Positions 11,628-21,965 of a stretch of 64,000 nucleotides of DNA are shown one piece after another. Both the position numbers and the translations under genes were made by a program. This DNA is from Actinernus sp. WN-2022 (Eukaryota; Cnidaria; Anthozoa; Actiniaria; Actinernidae): NCBI GenBank assembly GCA_030867875.1, contig JAOWCC010001634.1:58143860-58207859 (forward strand). The letters run 5' to 3'. Each line of letters starts with the position of its first letter. Within the stretch, counting starts at the first letter, position 1. Below the pieces are notes generated by a model that saw only the letters and a list, made by a program, of their open reading frames with translations, ran no database searches and had not been told where the DNA came from.

Positions 11628-11994
11628 CACAGGAAACCCAAGCTCTGTTTGTGTTTTAAATTATAAGGGTTTGTATGAGTATTTGGTTGTATCCGTTAAG
11701 CCAGAAATAGTGAAATAAAATCAATGAAAACTTACCTGAAGTCTTTATCTGTTCTTCATTGGGTTCTGTAGGCAATTGCCATCTTTCTTAGTTGGAGAGG
11801 GCGAGGGGTAAAAATTCAACAGAATTCGCTGAAATTGCATACAGAACCCAATGAAGAACAGATAAAGACTCCAGGTAAGTTTTCATTGATTTTATTTCAG
11901 TATTTCTGGCCTAACGGATACAACTAAATACTCGTTAAAAATCTCATACAAACCCTTATAATTTAAAACACAAACAGAGCTTGGGTTTTCTGTG
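11628..11994. mobile_element. Foldback MITE, 367 bp, 7-bp target duplication GTTGCTC
   Basis: Ends CACAGGAAACCCAAGCTCTG and its near complement match the element at 10158-10487. Flanks are GTTGCTC at 11621-11627 and GTTGCTC at 11995-12001, again exactly 7 bp. The central arms differ from the first copy (AGAACCCAATGAAGAACAG type) and contain CCAGGTAAG on the + strand and CTTACCTG on the other arm. It has landed in a GAGCAACTTTT-type simple repeat. Confidence 0.85.
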
Positions 11995-12085
11995 GTTGCT
12001 CGGCAACTTTTTGGCAACTTTTCACATTTCGAGCAACTTTTTTCACTTCGAGCAACTTTTTTCACTTCGAGCAACTTTTTGCATT
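11995..12085. repeat. Tandem TTTCACTTCGAGCAACTTTT
   Basis: About four copies of a unit near 20 bp. Related GAGCAACTTTT runs occur at 22330-22410 next to another copy of the same neighbouring repeat, so the tandem belongs to the larger dispersed unit and was later split by the foldback MITE. Confidence 0.7.
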
Positions 12086-12403
12086 CTGAGGAATTTCTAC
12101 TCATACTGAGAAATTGGAGCAGCTTTTAGTGTTTAAATTGGTCTTACTGTCATATGCATGTTCCACAATGCTTATTTAGATACTTTGGAAATTTCCTGTA
12201 TAAAAGGGTCATACAGGACTTACTGCTGGAGCAGTTTATAAGTTTGATAAAACTCTTTACACATTGATAAACTTTAGATTTTTTCACTGCCTTGAAAAAG
12301 TTTTAATAAAGCATGAAAATGCTTAGAAATCTTACTCTTATAGTGCAATTTTAGCATATTTTCACTTTAGACCAAATGACGGGAAAAAGCAACTTCCTTA
12401 ATA

Positions 12404-12609
12404 AAAAATAACGAATGAAAAGTCCGAAGACTACAGCAAAGCTGATATACAACGTAAAATTCCAACACAAAGCACTACGGTTAGCTAGGCCTGACATGAA
12501 AAGCGCTCGGACTAGATTCCAGCCATAGACAGCTGTTTCGTTCTTATTAGAACTCGTCAGTATGGCATAGCAAACAGAACACAGGCTTCGGTGCCAATGC
12601 ACTACCGAC
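12404..12609 (-). repeat. Dispersed repeat 'R', copy 1
   Basis: About 206 bp are nearly identical to parts of 18742-19316 and, inverted, to 22026-22236. Read on the minus strand it contains an open frame beginning with Met near 12600 that includes the words HWHRSLCSVCYAILTSSNKN and ISFAVVFGLFIRYF, a hydrophobic stretch. The same peptide is conserved between copies. I do not recognise the protein; it may simply reflect recent duplication. 12086-12403 shows nothing else. Confidence 0.6.
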
Positions 12610-12780
12610 ATATACGTATAAAAATACATGCCAGCTGACTCTAACTGTGCAAGGACTAGAGGAACTATCTATATATCAACAAGGGAAACAAGCCAGAAAA
12701 GCAATATAAGGAACAAGGGGAACATTGGGGGAACAAGGAAGAAAACCATTATAGGTATACACACACGAAGCCAGGAACAA

Positions 12781-14787
12781 GGGGAACAAGGGGAACAAGG
12801 GGAACAAGGGGAACAAGGGGAACAAGGGGAACAAGGGGAACAAGGGGAACAAGGGGAACAAGGGGAACAAGGGGAACAAGGGGAACAAGGGGAACAAGGG
12901 GAACAAGGGGAACAAGGGGAACAAGGGGAACAAGGGGAACAAGGGGAACAAGGGGAACAAGGGGAACAAGGGGAACAAGGGGAACAAGGGGAACAAGGGG
13001 AACAAGGGGAACAAGGGGAACAAGGGGAACAAGGGGAACAAGGGGAACAAGGGGAACAAGGGGAACAAGGGGAACAAGGGGAACAAGGGGAACAAGGGGA
13101 ACAAGGGGAACAAGGGGAACAAGGGGAACAAGGGGAACAAGGGGAACAAGGGGAACAAGGGGAACAAGGGGAACAAGGGGAACAAGGGGAACAAGGGGAA
13201 CAAGGGGAACAAGGGGAACAAGGGGAACAAGGGGAACAAGGGGAACAAGGGGAACAAGGGGAACAAGGGGAACAAGGGGAACAAGGGGAACAAGGGGAAC
13301 AAGGGGAACAAGGGGAACAAGGGGAACAAGGGGAACAAGGGGAACAAGGGGAACAAGGGGAACAAGGGGAACAAGGGGAACAAGGGGAACAAGGGGAACA
13401 AGGGGAACAAGGGGAACAAGGGGAACAAGGGGAACAAGGGGAACAAGGGGAACAAGGGGAACAAGGGGAACAAGGGGAACAAGGGGAACAAGGGGAACAA
13501 GGGGAACAAGGGGAACAAGGGGAACAAGGGGAACAAGGGGAACAAGGGGAACAAGGGGAACAAGGGGAACAAGGGGAACAAGGGGAACAAGGGGAACAAG
13601 GGGAACAAGGGGAACAAGGGGAACAAGGGGAACAAGGGGAACAAGGGGAACAAGGGGAACAAGGGGAACAAGGGGAACAAGGGGAACAAGGGGAACAAGG
13701 GGAACAAGGGGAACAAGGGGAACAAGGGGAACAAGGGGAACAAGGGGAACAAGGGGAACAAGGGGAACAAGGGGAACAAGGGGAACAAGGGGAACAAGGG
13801 GAACAAGGGGAACAAGGGGAACAAGGGGAACAAGGGGAACAAGGGGAACAAGGGGAACAAGGGGAACAAGGGGAACAAGGGGAACAAGGGGAACAAGGGG
13901 AACAAGGGGAACAAGGGGAACAAGGGGAACAAGGGGAACAAGGGGAACAAGGGGAACAAGGGGAACAAGGGGAACAAGGGGAACAAGGGGAACAAGGGGA
14001 ACAAGGGGAACAAGGGGAACAAGGGGAACAAGGGGAACAAGGGGAACAAGGGGAACAAGGGGAACAAGGGGAACAAGGGGAACAAGGGGAACAAGGGGAA
14101 CAAGGGGAACAAGGGGAACAAGGGGAACAAGGGGAACAAGGGGAACAAGGGGAACAAGGGGAACAAGGGGAACAAGGGGAACAAGGGGAACAAGGGGAAC
14201 AAGGGGAACAAGGGGAACAAGGGGAACAAGGGGAACAAGGGGAACAAGGGGAACAAGGGGAACAAGGGGAACAAGGGGAACAAGGGGAACAAGGGGAACA
14301 AGGGGAACAAGGGGAACAAGGGGAACAAGGGGAACAAGGGGAACAAGGGGAACAAGGGGAACAAGGGGAACAAGGGGAACAAGGGGAACAAGGGGAACAA
14401 GGGGAACAAGGGGAACAAGGGGAACAAGGGGAACAAGGGGAACAAGGGGAACAAGGGGAACAAGGGGAACAAGGGGAACAAGGGGAACAAGGGGAACAAG
14501 GGGAACAAGGGGAACAAGGGGAACAAGGGGAACAAGGGGAACAAGGGGAACAAGGGGAACAAGGGGAACAAGGGGAACAAGGGGAACAAGGGGAACAAGG
14601 GGAACAAGGGGAACAAGGGGAACAAGGGGAACAAGGGGAACAAGGGGAACAAGGGGAACAAGGGGAACAAGGGGAACAAGGGGAACAAGGGGAACAAGGG
14701 GAACAAGGGGAACAAGGGGAACAAGGGGAACAAGGGGAACAAGGGGAACAAGGGGAACAAGGGGAACAAGGGGAACAAGGGGAACAA
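12781..14787. repeat. Perfect 9-bp satellite (GGGGAACAA)x223
   Basis: 2007 bp of GGGGAACAA without a single visible interruption, i.e. 223 units. A nine-base period is in frame on every strand, so six long repetitive ORFs exist: Glu-Gln-Gly on the + strand; Cys-Ser-Pro, Phe-Pro-Leu and Leu-Val-Pro on the minus strand. None is believable as a gene. The unit is flanked by AGAAAACCATTATA and GTATACACACA segments that recur on both sides (12738-12780 and 14788-14900), so the array grew inside a longer duplicated unit. The G4 blocks every nine bases could fold as quadruplexes on the + strand. Confidence 0.97.
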
Positions 14788-14897
14788 GGAAGAAAACCAT
14801 TATAATGTCCACTAGGTATACACACATGAAGCCAGGAACAAGGGGAACAAGGAAGAAAACCATTATAATGTCTAATAGCCACAGGTATACATACCAC
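14788..14897. repeat. Short duplicated flank of the 9-bp satellite
   Basis: AGAAAACCATTATAATGTC is followed by GGTATACACACATGAAGCCA, then a two-unit stub of GGGGAACAA and again AGAAAACCATTATAATGTC. The left flank at 12738-12780 has the same order. This shows the pre-expansion state of the array. Confidence 0.8.
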
Positions 14898-15278
14898 CCC
14901 GATCATAATAGGCGGTGGTGATACACCCCGATCATAATAGGCGGTGGTGATACATCCCTATCATAAAAGACGGTGGTGACACACCCCGATCATATAAAAG
15001 ATTGTGTTTACACACCCCAATCATAAAAGATGGTGGTGATACACCCCGATCAGAAAAGATGGTGGTGATACACCCCGATCATATAAAAGATGGTGGTGAT
15101 ACACCCCAATCATAAAAGACGGTGGTGATACACCCCAATCATAAAAGACGGTGGTGATACACCCCGATCATATAAAAGATGGTGGTGACACACCCCAATC
15201 ATAAAAGACGGTGGTGATACACCCCAATCATATATAAGATGGTGGTGATACACCCCGATCATATAAAAGACTATATAT
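14898..15278. repeat. 29-31 bp minisatellite (ACACCCCGATCATAATAGG...)
   Basis: About 13 variable units with a constant ACACCCC(A/G)ATCAT core and GGTGGTGAT end. Variation lies in small indels (TATAA inserts) and substitutions. There are no unique spacers, so this is not a CRISPR array. Minus-strand ORFs repeating 'VSPPSFMIG' are products of the repeat. Confidence 0.9.
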
Positions 15279-15280
15279 AT

Positions 15281-15380
15281 CCTGACATTCGTGCACTTTT
15301 GCTGACATTTGGACACTTTTGCTGACATTTGTACATTTTTGCTGACATTTGTACATTTTTGCTGACATTTGTGCAATGAC
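15281..15380. repeat. 20-bp tandem GCTGACATTTGTACATTTTT, five copies
   Basis: Follows directly on the previous minisatellite. Units are progressively more diverged to the left. 15381-15660 shows nothing recognisable. Confidence 0.85.
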
Positions 15381-15660
15381 CATAAAAAGGGTGGAAACAT
15401 TGTTCGATCTTAAATAAATTTGGTAGGGTTGTAGTGCTATGTCCCGTGTGTGTGTGTGCCGCACCCTCGATTCAGGGGGATGCAGCGTGTAAGAATTAGT
15501 GGTAGTGCAATGTTTCCTATTTTAAATGAAATTTCGGCTCTTTTGGGAGTTGAACTGAAGTAAAGCTGACATTGCCTTGAAGTTACATGAAGGTTTATCA
15601 AGTCTGTGAATACATTTTTCAAAAATATTGATTTTTGAATATTTTACATTTTTTCAAAAA

Positions 15661-15713
15661 TCCAAGATGGCGGCCAAAAACCCAAGATGGCGGCCAAAAA
15701 TCCAAGATGGCGG
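15661..15713 (+). promoter_or_regulatory. Three tandem CCAAGATGGCGG motifs
   Basis: CCAAGATGGCGGCCAAAAA occurs twice and CCAAGATGGCGG a third time, spaced 20 bp. AAGATGGCGGC is the known consensus of the zinc-finger factor YY1. Whether it acts as a regulatory element is inference; it may be another short tandem duplication. 15714-16235 shows no other feature except a CATTCCTAGG triplet at about 16207-16235. Confidence 0.45.
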
Positions 15714-16235
15714 AAATATGCCTTTCAACGTAAATTATGACAATTCAGCTCATTTTTTCAAGGCACTTGTGTTTTAACTGTTTTACAACAGTTAAAAGGA
15801 CTTTAGTTGAACTTTTTGCTAACATGGAGGCCAAAGCCTGGGTAATGCTTTGCACAAAATGCCATAAATTAAGGTTTTACAGTTGTCAAAACTGAGTTTT
15901 CCTTTCCCTGCTAGCAGAGGTTTCTCTCTGTCTTGGTAAAATGGAAGGCGAGGGAGAAAGACCTCTGCCGACAATCGACGCTTTCTGTCGTGCATGCGTG
16001 AAGTTTGCTTGGCAACAAGTGACGTGTATCCCACGTCAGAACTAACGCATGTTGTTGCAAATGTCAATCAGTTCTCGCGCACGCGAAGGCTATTTTGAGT
16101 CTTCGGTACTTCGTTAACAATTATGCGTTTGGTACTCTCAAAGCCCGCGAAGCCCGTCACACCCCATAGACAACTTTGACAAAGTTTCGTTATTGGGATC
16201 CCTGTGCATTCCTAGGCATTCCTAGGCATTCCTAG

Positions 16236-17095
16236 AGTATGGTGCTCCGCTGCGGGAGCTTCGCTATGAGTAACTTTCGTGTAATCCAGACAAGACCGAA
16301 GTCATTCATGTTTCATCACGGTTCTCTCATCGTGATCCTATGCCTGGAATCAATGTTGATGGATCAATCATCCTTCCGAAGCCAGTTGCACGCAACCTTG
16401 GCGTTGCGGTGGATTGTCATCTACAGATGACGAATCACGTAAATAATATTTGTAAGTCAGCCTTCTTCTCTATTAGGAACATTGGCAGAATACGAAAACA
16501 TCTCAACCAAGAAAACTGTGAAAGGCTTGTGCACGCATTCATCACATCCAAGCTAGACTCCTGTAATAGCCTTCTCTTTGGACTACCAGACACGCAAATT
16601 GACAAGCTTCAACGAGTTCAAAATGCTGCTGCAAGGCTAATCTTAGGTGTAAAGAAGAATGATCACATAACTCCTGTTCTGCAGAGCCTTCATTGGCTAC
16701 CTGTACGAGCTAGGATTGACTTTAAGACTTTACTACTCACATATAAGGCTCTTCACAATCAAGCTCCTGCATATATATCAGAACTCTTAATCGTATACCA
16801 ACCTCGACGTTCTCTCAGATCTGCTTCACAAAACCTTCTCACAGTACCAACATCGAACACTAAGTCCTATGGTGATAGATCTTTTTCAGTTGCTGCTCCC
16901 AAACTCTGGAACTCCCTGCCATCACACATTAGATGTGCAGATACTCTTAGTTTATTTAAGTCCTCTCTCAAGACCCACCTTTTTCGTGAATATTTTCTTA
17001 TTTTATAACATATTGTATATTGGTTAGCTTTTTAATATATTTAAGTGTAGTTTTTCATTATTGTAAAGCATTGAGACTTAGTGTAATGCTCTATA

Positions 17096-17127
<32 letters not shown>

Positions 17128-17142
17128 GTATGGTGCTCCGCT
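16236..17142 (+). mobile_element. 5'-truncated CR1/L2-like LINE with 16-bp target duplication
   Basis: AGTATGGTGCTCCGCT stands at 16236-16251 and again at 17127-17142, right after an (ATT)n tail at 17098-17126. Between them lies the 3' end of a LINE ORF2 and a short 3' UTR. A perfect 16-bp duplication, severe 5' truncation and a microsatellite tail are the marks of target-primed reverse transcription. The insertion is probably recent because the duplication is exact. Confidence 0.9.
16283..17008 (+). pseudogene. LINE reverse transcriptase C-terminal fragment
   Basis: From NPDKTEVIHVSSRFS onward the frame is open for about 240 codons to TAA at 17006-17008. It covers the region after the RT palm (NLGVAVD, FFSIRNIGRIRKHL, LQRVQNAAARLI, LHWLPVRARIDFK, APKLWNSLP). 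These words are typical of CR1/L2-clade LINEs in cnidarians. The catalytic YADD box and endonuclease are absent, so the copy cannot move by itself. Confidence 0.85.
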
Positions 17143-18093
17143 CGGCGGGCCGAAATTCCTCTATTTCCTCTTATCTTCGTTCTCCGTTTGGTACATAATT
17201 ATGCAGAACTGCATACAAAGCATCCCTTTACTGTTTTGTTGGCATTTTATCTACAGATTGCACATCTGGATATTTATTTTGGGATTTGCTACACGTAAAC
17301 AGCGGCTTTGAGAGCGGTCAAAATACGCATATATTGAGGTGACGTCATGGACAGCCGTTGGTTAGATCGGGGGAGGCTTGGGAAAACGACACCCTAACGG
17401 GCTGAAAACCGAGCCTAGTGACCGAGTGAAAAAAAATATTTCTACCAAACAAAATCTCCAACTTTGAACTGAATTCATTCGAAACCTTTCTGCGAAGGAG
17501 TCAAAGATCTTCATCACTGAATTATTATTCCCACGATTCTGAGGCTTGAGCCTTATCTGGGTATTGTTATTAAAAGTAGATTGATAAGATAAAAACGCAG
17601 ATTTGTCAACAGACTCGAGCTCCGTTCTTGTGGCATTCAAAATGACGAACAGCTCCTTCGCGCTTTTAGGTAAAACCATGGCAACCATGCAGCACGTGGG
17701 ATATTTATTTTTGCTGGCGAGCCGCCAGGCGAGCTAGCATATAATCGCTGCAAGTTTGAAAGTACGGCGATGTCTGTTTGTTTGTCTCTGTATGTCGGGA
17801 TTATTTATGAGCCAAGTCACCTGAGAAAGATTTACATGTAAATAAAATTGTATAGAAAAAATAAATAGCAATTAAGACACTTGAAAAAGTAATACAAACT
17901 AATCTAGTCAGGCATCCTAGGAATGCATAGATTAAAATTGTTGTATTGGGTCAAGCACACATACACAGAGCACTACATATGATGCAAACATTACAAGTAC
18001 AATATACAGAATGATCGGTGTAAGTCTTAGAGGCTAGTGAATTGGAAAGTGAATTGGAAATTGACTGAATTGGAAATTGACTTTGTTCTATAT

Positions 18094-18124
<31 letters not shown>

Positions 18125-18155
18125 TGTCTTATCGATACTTATATTTCTCATTGAT
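17143..18155. other. Intergenic with an (AT)n(GT)n microsatellite
   Basis: A short (AT)n followed by (GT)n lies at about 18096-18123. Elsewhere I see no coding domain or paired termini. The minus-strand ORF at 17362-17688 has no recognisable feature. Confidence 0.5.
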
Positions 18156-18600
18156 ATATTCCTTGTTCCCCTTGTTCCCCTTGTTCCTGACTGCTAATAT
18201 AGTTTGAATATGAATTTGTGTTTCTGTTCCTCTTGTTCCCCTAGTTCCTGACCGGATAACATTGGTCTAGTCGTTCATTTTTATATATTCCTTGTTCCCC
18301 TTGTTCCTGACTGCTAATATAGTTTGAATATGAATTTGTGTTTCTGTTCCTCTTGTTCCCCTAGTTCCTGACCAGATACCATTGGTCTAGTCGTTCATTT
18401 TTTAATCAATAGTTATACTTATATTTCTCATTGATATATTCCTTGTTCCCCTTGTTCCCCTTGTTCCTGACTGCTAATATAGTTTGAATTTGAATTTGTG
18501 TTTCTGTTCCTCTTGTTCCCCTAGTTCCTGACTGGATACTGTTGCTCTAGTCATTCATTTTTTACTCGTATATTTGTCATGCGTATTCCTTGTTCCTGAC
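18156..18600. repeat. Minisatellite with TTGTTCCCC motif, three units of about 125-150 bp
   Basis: Units at about 18156, 18285 and 18436 each begin with CCTTGTTCCCCTTGTTCC and carry CTGACTGCTAATATAG and GTTCCTCTTGTTCCCCTAG. TTGTTCCCC is the exact complement of the 9-bp satellite unit at 12781-14787, so the same word family occurs 3.4 kb away on the opposite strand. Confidence 0.85.
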
Positions 18601-18741
18601 TACTTCCAGGGCAGAGTATTTTAACAACAGTTGAAAACAAAAAAGTAACAAAAAATTAGAAACAAAAAAATCCCAGTTCCCCTTAATCCTAGGGAACAAG
18701 AAAAAATAAAGAAAACAGTATCCTAAATCAGGCTGCATTTG

Positions 18742-19316
18742 AGTATGGCATAGCAAACAGAACACAGGCTTCGGTGCCAATGCACTACCGACCCGGGACT
18801 GAGCTAAGGAGCATCTAGTTTCGAGCCCACAGAAATGTTTGGTTATCGGGTCACACGTCATTACGTGTGGCGAAAAGCCAAAAACCAAACAAATCTGAAC
18901 CTAACATGTCAGTGCCTTGTGAGAAATAGTTATGCTGGCCAGACCAGCTTTATAAATGATGACAATAACAGGAATATTCGGATCCATATAAGACCTACGG
19001 TACAAAAATCCATAATAGAAAAAAATATAAGCAAACACCGTGAACAAACATCCTGTAAAAATAACGTTAGATCCGAAGTGAGGACCTATGCAGCCAAAAA
19101 TATGAAAAATAACGAATGAAAAGTCCGAAGACTACAGCAAAGCTGATATACAACGTAAAATTCCAACACAAAGCAGGCTACGGTTAGCTAGGCCTGACAT
19201 GAAAAGCGCTCGGACTAGATTCCAGCCATAGACAGCTGTTTCGTTCTTATTAGAACTCGTCAGTATGGCATAGCAAACAGAACACAGGTTTCGGTGCCAC
19301 TGCACTACCGACCCGG
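18742..19316 (-). repeat. Dispersed repeat 'R', copies 2 and 3 in tandem
   Basis: GTATGGCATAGCAAACAG recurs at 18742 and 19263, a period near 521 bp. The unit contains the same segment as copy 1 plus a second part (GGTCACACGTCATTACGTGTGG and following sequence). No TIR, tail or protein domain was recognised. Confidence 0.7.
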
Positions 19317-19580
19317 GACTGAGCTAAGGAGCATCTAGTTTCGAGCCCACAGAAATGTTTGGTTATCGGGTCACGCGTCATTACGTGTGGCGAAAAGCCA
19401 AAAACCAAACAAATCTGAACCTAACATGTCAGTGCCTTGTGAGAAATAGTTTTAAATGTTTTAAATGTTAGGTTCAGATTTGTTTGGTTTTTGGCTTTTC
19501 GCCACACGTAATGACGTGTGACCCGATAACCAAACATTTCTGTGGGTAGGGCTCGAAACTAGATGCTCCTTAGCTCAGTC
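19317..19580. repeat. Inverted repeat joining 'R' copies 3 and 4
   Basis: About 112 bp at 19317-19427 (GACTGAGCTAAGGAGCATC to ATCTGAACCTAAC) are repeated inverted at 19469-19580. The spacer is about 40 bp. The arms are almost identical. This head-to-head junction turns the orientation of repeat R; the right-hand copy is the one split by the transposon that follows. Confidence 0.8.
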
Positions 19581-19907
19581 CCGGTGTCACAGCGGATTTG
19601 GACCCTCCGCGGATTTGGACCCCCCGGTCCATATTCGCTAGCGGATTTGGACTCCCCGGTCCATATCCGCTAGCGGCTATGGAACCCCCTTTCGCGGATA
19701 TGGACCCCCCTACAAAGACAATATTTTAATTCTGGTTCCAACTTTGAATGCATCCCTTTTTGCAAGTTTTGTTTTCGTACATTTTATAATACCAATCGTC
19801 TAACATCTGCCTAGCCTGCCCGCCAAATAAACGAAGGAACCGTAAACTGGTCTATTTATTGACCGAACAAGCTTGGTCAATACGGTTTTTATCGCCAGGA
19901 ACCCATT

Positions 19908-20446
19908 CAAGGGCACCCAACGAGTACTTTTTGAAATTTGTTTGAAACCAGTTGTCTGCAGCTTATCTAGCCATTTTAAGGCACCTACTATGTCTTTTGA
20001 CGTATTCTAGAAAGCTATTAGCTGCTCGGATTTTGTAGGTGGAAATCGCGTCAACCGAAAATACTATGGCAAAATATTCCCGGCTTACGAATTTGTTAGT
20101 AGTCTAGAACAGAAACAAGAATTTTCTAGCCCAAGTAACTTCATGTTGCAAAGTTTTGTGGAGGTACGAATTTTTTAGGGATTCTTTTTTCCTTTAGGCA
20201 ATTCTTAGGGAATGAAAATGTGTTGTTCTGACTCTATTGATCAGACGAATTGGGACGTACGAATATTTTAGGGGAAACCTTTTAGTCTCCCCTTTCTTCT
20301 ATAATTTTCTAGGGATTGAAAACAAATTTTCTAGCCAGTATTTCAGAAAACAATTTTCTAGGGAAATTGTTTTAAAATCCAAAAGTTTTAGGCTAACTTA
20401 CTCTCCCGAACAGCTTTTTAACCGAAAACTTCGTTGGGTGCCCTTG
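19908..20446. mobile_element. 539-bp MITE, copy 1, 6-bp target duplication CCCATT
   Basis: TIR CAAGGGCACCCAACGA at the left and TCGTTGGGTGCCCTTG at the right. The 6-bp duplication CCCATT is at 19902-19907 and 20447-20452. The interior repeats TTTTCTAG and TTTTTTAGG words many times. Copy 2 at 49096-49634 has exactly the same length and very high identity. The only longer ORF (20237-20461) runs out of the element and has no domain. Confidence 0.92.
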
Positions 20447-20850
20447 CCCATTGCACGGTAAATCGAAGTGAGAATAGAAATCAAGTTCAAATTAGACTGA
20501 GACTCAACGACTTTCACTTGAAGTTCATCTCTCATGCGAGAGTCGGTAAAACTTCTTTAACCGCTCCAAAGTTGCATTTTAGCTGAAAAACAGTAAAGCA
20601 GAAAGGTATTTAAATTATAATTTGCCTTCGTGTGACAAATTGTTTTGTTTCTTTCGAAATGTATAGCTTTACGAAAGAGTTGTGAGCGAATTGCTATATA
20701 ATAAAGTATAATACTGACGCAACTTTCTCTCTGCTAACAACCTTTATTAATATACGGAATTCGATCTAAATTTACAATTAGTATAAAATTATATTATCTT
20801 ACAGCTTGAGAACTGAGAAAAAAAATCTAAATCGCTGGCCTTGCAATTTC

Positions 20851-21467
20851 CTACTGCTTTCTACAGCGCTTGAAGTCAGGTGGTCGACACTCTCTGCAGA
20901 GCCACTCGCCTTCTGGATTCACCTGGAGTCCTTCACACTTCATGTGAAACCACTCTTCGCACAATTCACACTCTATCGATCATGTCGTCTAAGCTCTCGG
21001 ACATAGAACAATAACAATACATGTCAATGTCACAAACACTCCTCTTGCTGACTCGAGCGGGATTGGATTGTCGAGGAAATCGTTCAAAGTATCTGTTCTC
21101 AAGACATCTTACCAAATGTTCCCGCATTCTGTTCTGGTCGTAGCAAACTTGCTAATCAGTCGACTGCGTGACTGCGGACCACGGTGCCAGTCTTTTATGG
21201 TAGCTAAAAAAGTGACAGGGTATTCTAAAGTCTAGCCTGGATCTGCGTAGGAGGCAGTTCAACTTCGAGTTTATTGTCCTTGATCAAAGACTGGTAACAC
21301 TCGGCCAACTGAACTTCCATGGACGGCGTCAGCTTCTTGCTGGCCGAGCTGTCGTACACCCGCACGTGTCCATCGATCGATGTGGAGCACACCCAGTGGT
21401 TCTGGCCAGTGAAGTGAATCTGAATTGATTCATTCGGCACAATAGCAAAGGATGTTTGGCACAACAA
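20851..21467 (-). pseudogene. Broken transposon gene: HW-type protease fragment and PHD finger
   Basis: Read on the minus strand, a first frame from 21467 gives IHFTGQNHWVCSTSIDGHVR, then VYDS. This is like the His-Trp...Asp-Ser part of Ulp1-like proteases found in cnidarian transposon proteins. After a stop and a damaged stretch where the Cys-Gly box should be, a second frame reads YDQNRMREHLVRCLENRYFE and continues to SESLDDMI. Around 20971-20980 a 4-base insertion shifts the frame. Then ECELCEEWFHMKCEGL and WLCREC complete a PHD finger before the TAG at 20851-20853. The zinc-ligand pattern C-x2-C...H-x2-C...C-x2-C is clear. The PHD call is firm; the protease call is weaker. It lies within the CCGG-flanked transposon, so it is element cargo and not a host gene. 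Confidence 0.65.
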
Positions 21468-21550
21468 GGGAGCAACGTTCTGAAACTGTTCGCTTAGGAC
21501 TTCCTGTGATCTATGATCACATCACGATCCCGTGCACTGAGGTCAACTTT

Positions 21551-21965
21551 GGCGTCATTCATAAAGTCGCGGCAATCTACTATAAATGGACGCAGTTAAA
21601 TCTAAATCCTAACCTATTTCTATAAACTATTAATTGCATTTCTGATCAGCGTGTGCGCATCAATACTAAAAAACGTATTCTTAAAATCCTCAGCTTAAAA
21701 GAATGCGATGCCGAATTCAAACAAACAACAAAACCAACTTGACTTATTGTCTTCTCAGAAGTGTGAAAAGTCGGCTTCAGGGAGAGTGAAAAGTCGGCGT
21801 CATTCATAAAGTCGCGGCAAACCACTAATGGACGCAGTTAAATCTAAACCCGAACCTATTTCTATAAACTAGTAAATACATTTCCGATCAGCGTGTGCGC
21901 ATCAATACTAAAAAACGTATTCTTAAAATCCTCAGCTTAAAAGAATGCGATGCCGAATTCAAACA
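21551..21965. repeat. 245-bp tandem duplication
   Basis: GGCGTCATTCATAAAGTCGC through CTTAAAAGAATGCGATGCCG occurs twice, starting near 21551 and 21796, with a few differences (CTACTATAAATGG against CCACTAATGG). Internal to the 2.4-kb transposon. Confidence 0.85.

Noticed and set aside
12781..14787. Interstitial telomere
   Set aside because: The unit is GGGGAACAA, not the metazoan TTAGGG, and there is no subtelomeric context.
12628..14906. Very long ORFs of 703-745 codons over the 9-bp satellite (collagen-like or CSP-like repeats)
   Set aside because: All six frames of a 9-bp unit without stops are open by construction. There is no start context, signal peptide or non-repeat domain.
14898..15380. 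Regular direct repeats that look like a CRISPR array
   Set aside because: Units are contiguous variable minisatellite units without unique spacers, there are no cas genes, and the context is animal genomic DNA.
21225..21467. Intact small protease-like gene of 80 codons
   Set aside because: Continuation in other frames shows it is the front of a longer broken gene with a PHD finger; the catalytic Cys-Gly box is destroyed.
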